From Methyloligella sp. (lineage in GTDB: Bacteria; Pseudomonadota; Alphaproteobacteria; Rhizobiales; HXMU1428-3), in assembly GCA_021604645.1 (NCBI GenBank), contig BQJJ01000018.1:1-45408 (forward strand): a DNA stretch of 45,408 bases, read 5' to 3'. Positions 43,442 through 45,408 of the stretch are shown here, one piece after another (positions within the stretch are counted from its first letter, which is position 1; each line of letters starts with the position of its first letter). The notes beneath the pieces are model-generated. The model ran no database searches. It had not been told where the DNA came from and saw only the letters and a list, made by a program, of their open reading frames with translations. Position numbers and translations under genes: made by a program.

Positions 43442-45408
43442 ATGAGTAAAGATAATACAACAAACAACTCCGGTGATAAATCACAAGAGTTTAACAGTGC
43501 CGGTAAAGATCAATCAGCATCATCATCCGCCCAGGGCCAACGTGATTATGAAAATCTAATCAATAAGTCCCTTGAAGAACAAATCACAGATACAGCTATA
43601 TCTCGTGCAGACATTACCAACCCTAATTTACATTACGGTATTGAAGAAGAAGTCGAGAAAATAGGCGATGTAGCCCCTCAAACAACGAAAAAAGAAGGTA
43701 AGTTTCTCGATCAATCTGAAAAATCAGAAATCGAACAGACAACTACTAGATTAGCTGATGAACAAAATTCTCAGCGAATAGAAGAATTAAAGTCCGAAGA
43801 ACTAACAGGAAACGACGTACCTCAATCACCTGGTAATCTAGAAAAAGTCGAAAGCTCAGATAAAACAGGTCCAACAGACACATTACCCGAGGAAGAAACA
43901 ACACCTGATGGAGGAACATCAGGCGGAGACAAAAACCCTGAAACTGGAACTGAAACAAACACAGGCGGATCAACTACTCCTCAACCTGAAGGTGAATCTT
44001 TTAATCCAGATCTAATTACAACAGGTAATAGTGTTAATGAGAATTCAGCAGAAGGAACTGTCATTGCAACTCTTAATCTAGAGGATGCAGCAGGGTCTGC
44101 TTTTGTTTATTATATTTCTGATGAAAATGGCGCTCCTCTAACCAACACTAACTTTACGATAGTAGGCAATGAACTCGTAGTTTCAGGCACAGCTGACTTA
44201 GATTTTGAATCTCTTCAATCTCATAATATCTTCATCACTGGTATAGATGGAGAAGGAAATAGCGTAACAGAACCTTTTGCTATTGAGGTCAACGACGTAA
44301 ACGAGTTCGACGTAAGCCCCATCACAGACACTGATGCAAGCTCAAACGCCATCGATGAGAACGTATCTCTTGGCACATCTGTCGGCATCACAGCCTTCGC
44401 ATCTGACGCGGACGGCACGAATAATGGCGTAACATACAGCCTAAGCGATGACGCTGGCGGCCTCTTCGCAATCGATCCAAACACCGGTGAAGTAACTGTC
44501 ACCGGATCAATCGATTTCGAGAGCGCAACTAGCCACAACATAGAAGTCACAGCCACATCAGATGATGGTTCAACATCAACACAAACGTTTGCAATCAACG
44601 TCAACGACCAAGACGAGTTCGATGTCTCAGCCATCACAGATAGTGACACGGACACAAACGCCGTCGACGAGAACAGCGCAATCGGCACATCTGTTGGCAT
44701 CACAGCCTTCGCATCAGACGCAGACGGCTCAAACAATGGCATCACTTACAGCCTCTCAGACGACGCAGGTGGCCTATTCGCTATCGACGCAAACACTGGC
44801 GAAGTCACAGTTGCCGGCAATATCGATTACGAGACAGCCACAAACCACTCAATCGAAGTAACTGCAACATCAGAAGATGGTTCAACTTCAACACAAACGT
44901 TTGCAATCAACGTCAACGACCAGGACGAGTTCGATGTCTCAGCCATCACAGATACTGACACGGACACAAACGCTGTCGACGAGAACAGCGCAGTTGGCAC
45001 ATCTGTTGGCATCACAGCTTTTGCATCAGACGCAGACGGCTCTGACGATGTAACTTACAGCCTATCAGACGACGCTGGCGGCCTCTTCGCAATCGATCCA
45101 AACACTGGCGAAGTCACAGTTGCCGGCAATATCGATTACGAGACAGCAACGAACCACTCAATCGAAGTCACTGCAACATCGGATGATGGATCAACATCAA
45201 CGCAAACGTTTGCAATCAACGTCAACGACCAAGACGAGTTCGACGTATCTGCCATCACAGATACGGACGCAAGCGCTAACACCGTTGCAGAGAACGTCTC
45301 TGTTGGCACATCAGTTGGCATCACAGCCTTCGCATCAGACGCAGACGGCTCAAACAATGGCATAACTTACAGCCTATCAGACGACGCAGGCGGCCTCTTC
45401 GCAATCGA
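43442..45408 (+). CDS. Large cadherin-repeat adhesin, 5' part, running off the window
   Basis: An open frame of 655 codons without a stop. The first ~195 residues are charged and Gln/Ser/Glu-rich, ending in a Gly/Thr/Pro-rich linker, with no signal peptide, as expected for a type I secretion substrate whose signal is C-terminal. A first divergent cadherin-like domain (about 198-285) is followed by near-identical cadherin-type repeats of 103-104 residues (YSLSDDAGGLFAID; GEVTV; SIDFE; ATSDDGSTSTQTFAINVND), rich in Asp for calcium binding. The T1SS operon lies divergently upstream and is its likely exporter. Repeats may continue far beyond the window. AGGG lies 7 nt before the ATG. Confidence 0.9.
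   Translation, partial: MSKDNTTNNSGDKSQEFNSAGKDQSASSSAQGQRDYENLINKSLEEQITDTAISRADITNPNLHYGIEEEVEKIGDVAPQTTKKEGKFLDQSEKSEIEQTTTRLADEQNSQRIEELKSEELTGNDVPQSPGNLEKVESSDKTGPTDTLPEEETTPDGGTSGGDKNPETGTETNTGGSTTPQPEGESFNPDLITTGNSVNENSAEGTVIATLNLEDAAGSAFVYYISDENGAPLTNTNFTIVGNELVVSGTADLDFESLQSHNIFITGIDGEGNSVTEPFAIEVNDVNEFDVSPITDTDASSNAIDENVSLGTSVGITAFASDADGTNNGVTYSLSDDAGGLFAIDPNTGEVTVTGSIDFESATSHNIEVTATSDDGSTSTQTFAINVNDQDEFDVSAITDSDTDTNAVDENSAIGTSVGITAFASDADGSNNGITYSLSDDAGGLFAIDANTGEVTVAGNIDYETATNHSIEVTATSEDGSTSTQTFAINVNDQDEFDVSAITDTDTDTNAVDENSAVGTSVGITAFASDADGSDDVTYSLSDDAGGLFAIDPNTGEVTVAGNIDYETATNHSIEVTATSDDGSTSTQTFAINVNDQDEFDVSAITDTDASANTVAENVSVGTSVGITAFASDADGSNNGITYSLSDDAGGLFAI
44303..45408 (+). repeat. 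Tandem ~312-bp cadherin-coding repeats
   Basis: The marker GAGTTCGA recurs at 44303, 44615, 44927 and 45236, so the units are 312, 312 and 309 bp; the third lacks one codon in the GSDD/GSNNG segment. DNA identity between units is high, so copy number may vary between strains and assembly may collapse them. The fourth unit is cut by the window end. Confidence 0.9.

Noticed and set aside
44221-45363. Several open frames on both strands antisense or out of frame to the adhesin gene
   Set aside because: They arise from the repetitive, stop-poor codon use of the cadherin repeats and repeat with the same period.
44303-45408. CRISPR-like periodicity
   Set aside because: Units are 309-312 bp, coding and in frame; no short repeats with unique spacers occur anywhere in the window.

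Overview
The window looks like chromosomal DNA of a moderately AT-rich (roughly 40-45% GC by eye) alphaproteobacterium, most likely of the Hyphomicrobiales (Rhizobiales) type. Signs for this are the first ~320 nt of the 16S gene, a Mrp protein paired with a DUF971 protein, a GTTC-N7-GTTC type of SOS box, and a rhizobial-style palindromic intergenic element between cydA and cydB. The rest of the 16S gene (window 1 to about 715) reads as gammaproteobacterial. The rRNA gene is therefore chimeric, most simply an assembly artefact at a window edge inside a conserved region, although real recombination cannot be excluded.

Layout. 1-1051: 5' part of 16S on the minus strand, with boxA and promoter candidates up to about 1625, then a gene-free stretch to 2333. 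2334-8441: an M23 peptidoglycan hydrolase, two secreted proteins (SUMF1 fold; unknown), then housekeeping ppa, dapB and gpmA. 8520-12090: a TAXI-type TRAP transporter (fused permease and binding protein). 12219-15421: DUF971, mrp/apbC and moeA. 15457-20849: an accessory-like stretch with a class A PBP, an AT-rich insert carrying a lipoprotein and an unknown protein, a displaced copy of the PBP 3' end, a VOC protein with two SOS boxes, and three copies of a structured repeat. 20949-25435: leuS, lptE, holA. 25968-31990: a four-gene locus of unknown function with two divergent paralogous membrane proteins, a soluble protein and a small secreted protein. 32432-35307: a short-Q-loop bd oxidase operon (cydA, cydB and a 49-residue CydX/DUF2474-like subunit not previously called), riddled with small repeats. 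35344-45408: a type I secretion operon (two unusual ABC half-transporters, HlyD, TolC with a basic tail), divergent from the start of a large cadherin-repeat adhesin that runs off the window.

How parts fit together. The T1SS operon and the divergent adhesin form one secretion/adhesion unit; both ABC ATPases have lost different catalytic motifs. The bd oxidase locus has a repeat abutting the stop codon of each large subunit, and one repeat hairpin sits directly beside the ribosome binding site of the small subunit.

The strongest candidates for something undescribed are: (1) a four-copy dispersed structured element whose stems P2-P5 keep pairing while the sequence changes, with a companion hairpin family; (2) the four-gene membrane-paralogue locus; (3) the doubly degenerate ABC pair; (4) two SOS boxes upstream of a VOC-fold gene; (5) a PBP 3'-end remnant that differs from the intact gene only by synonymous changes. 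All calls come from reading the sequence; no database search was run.
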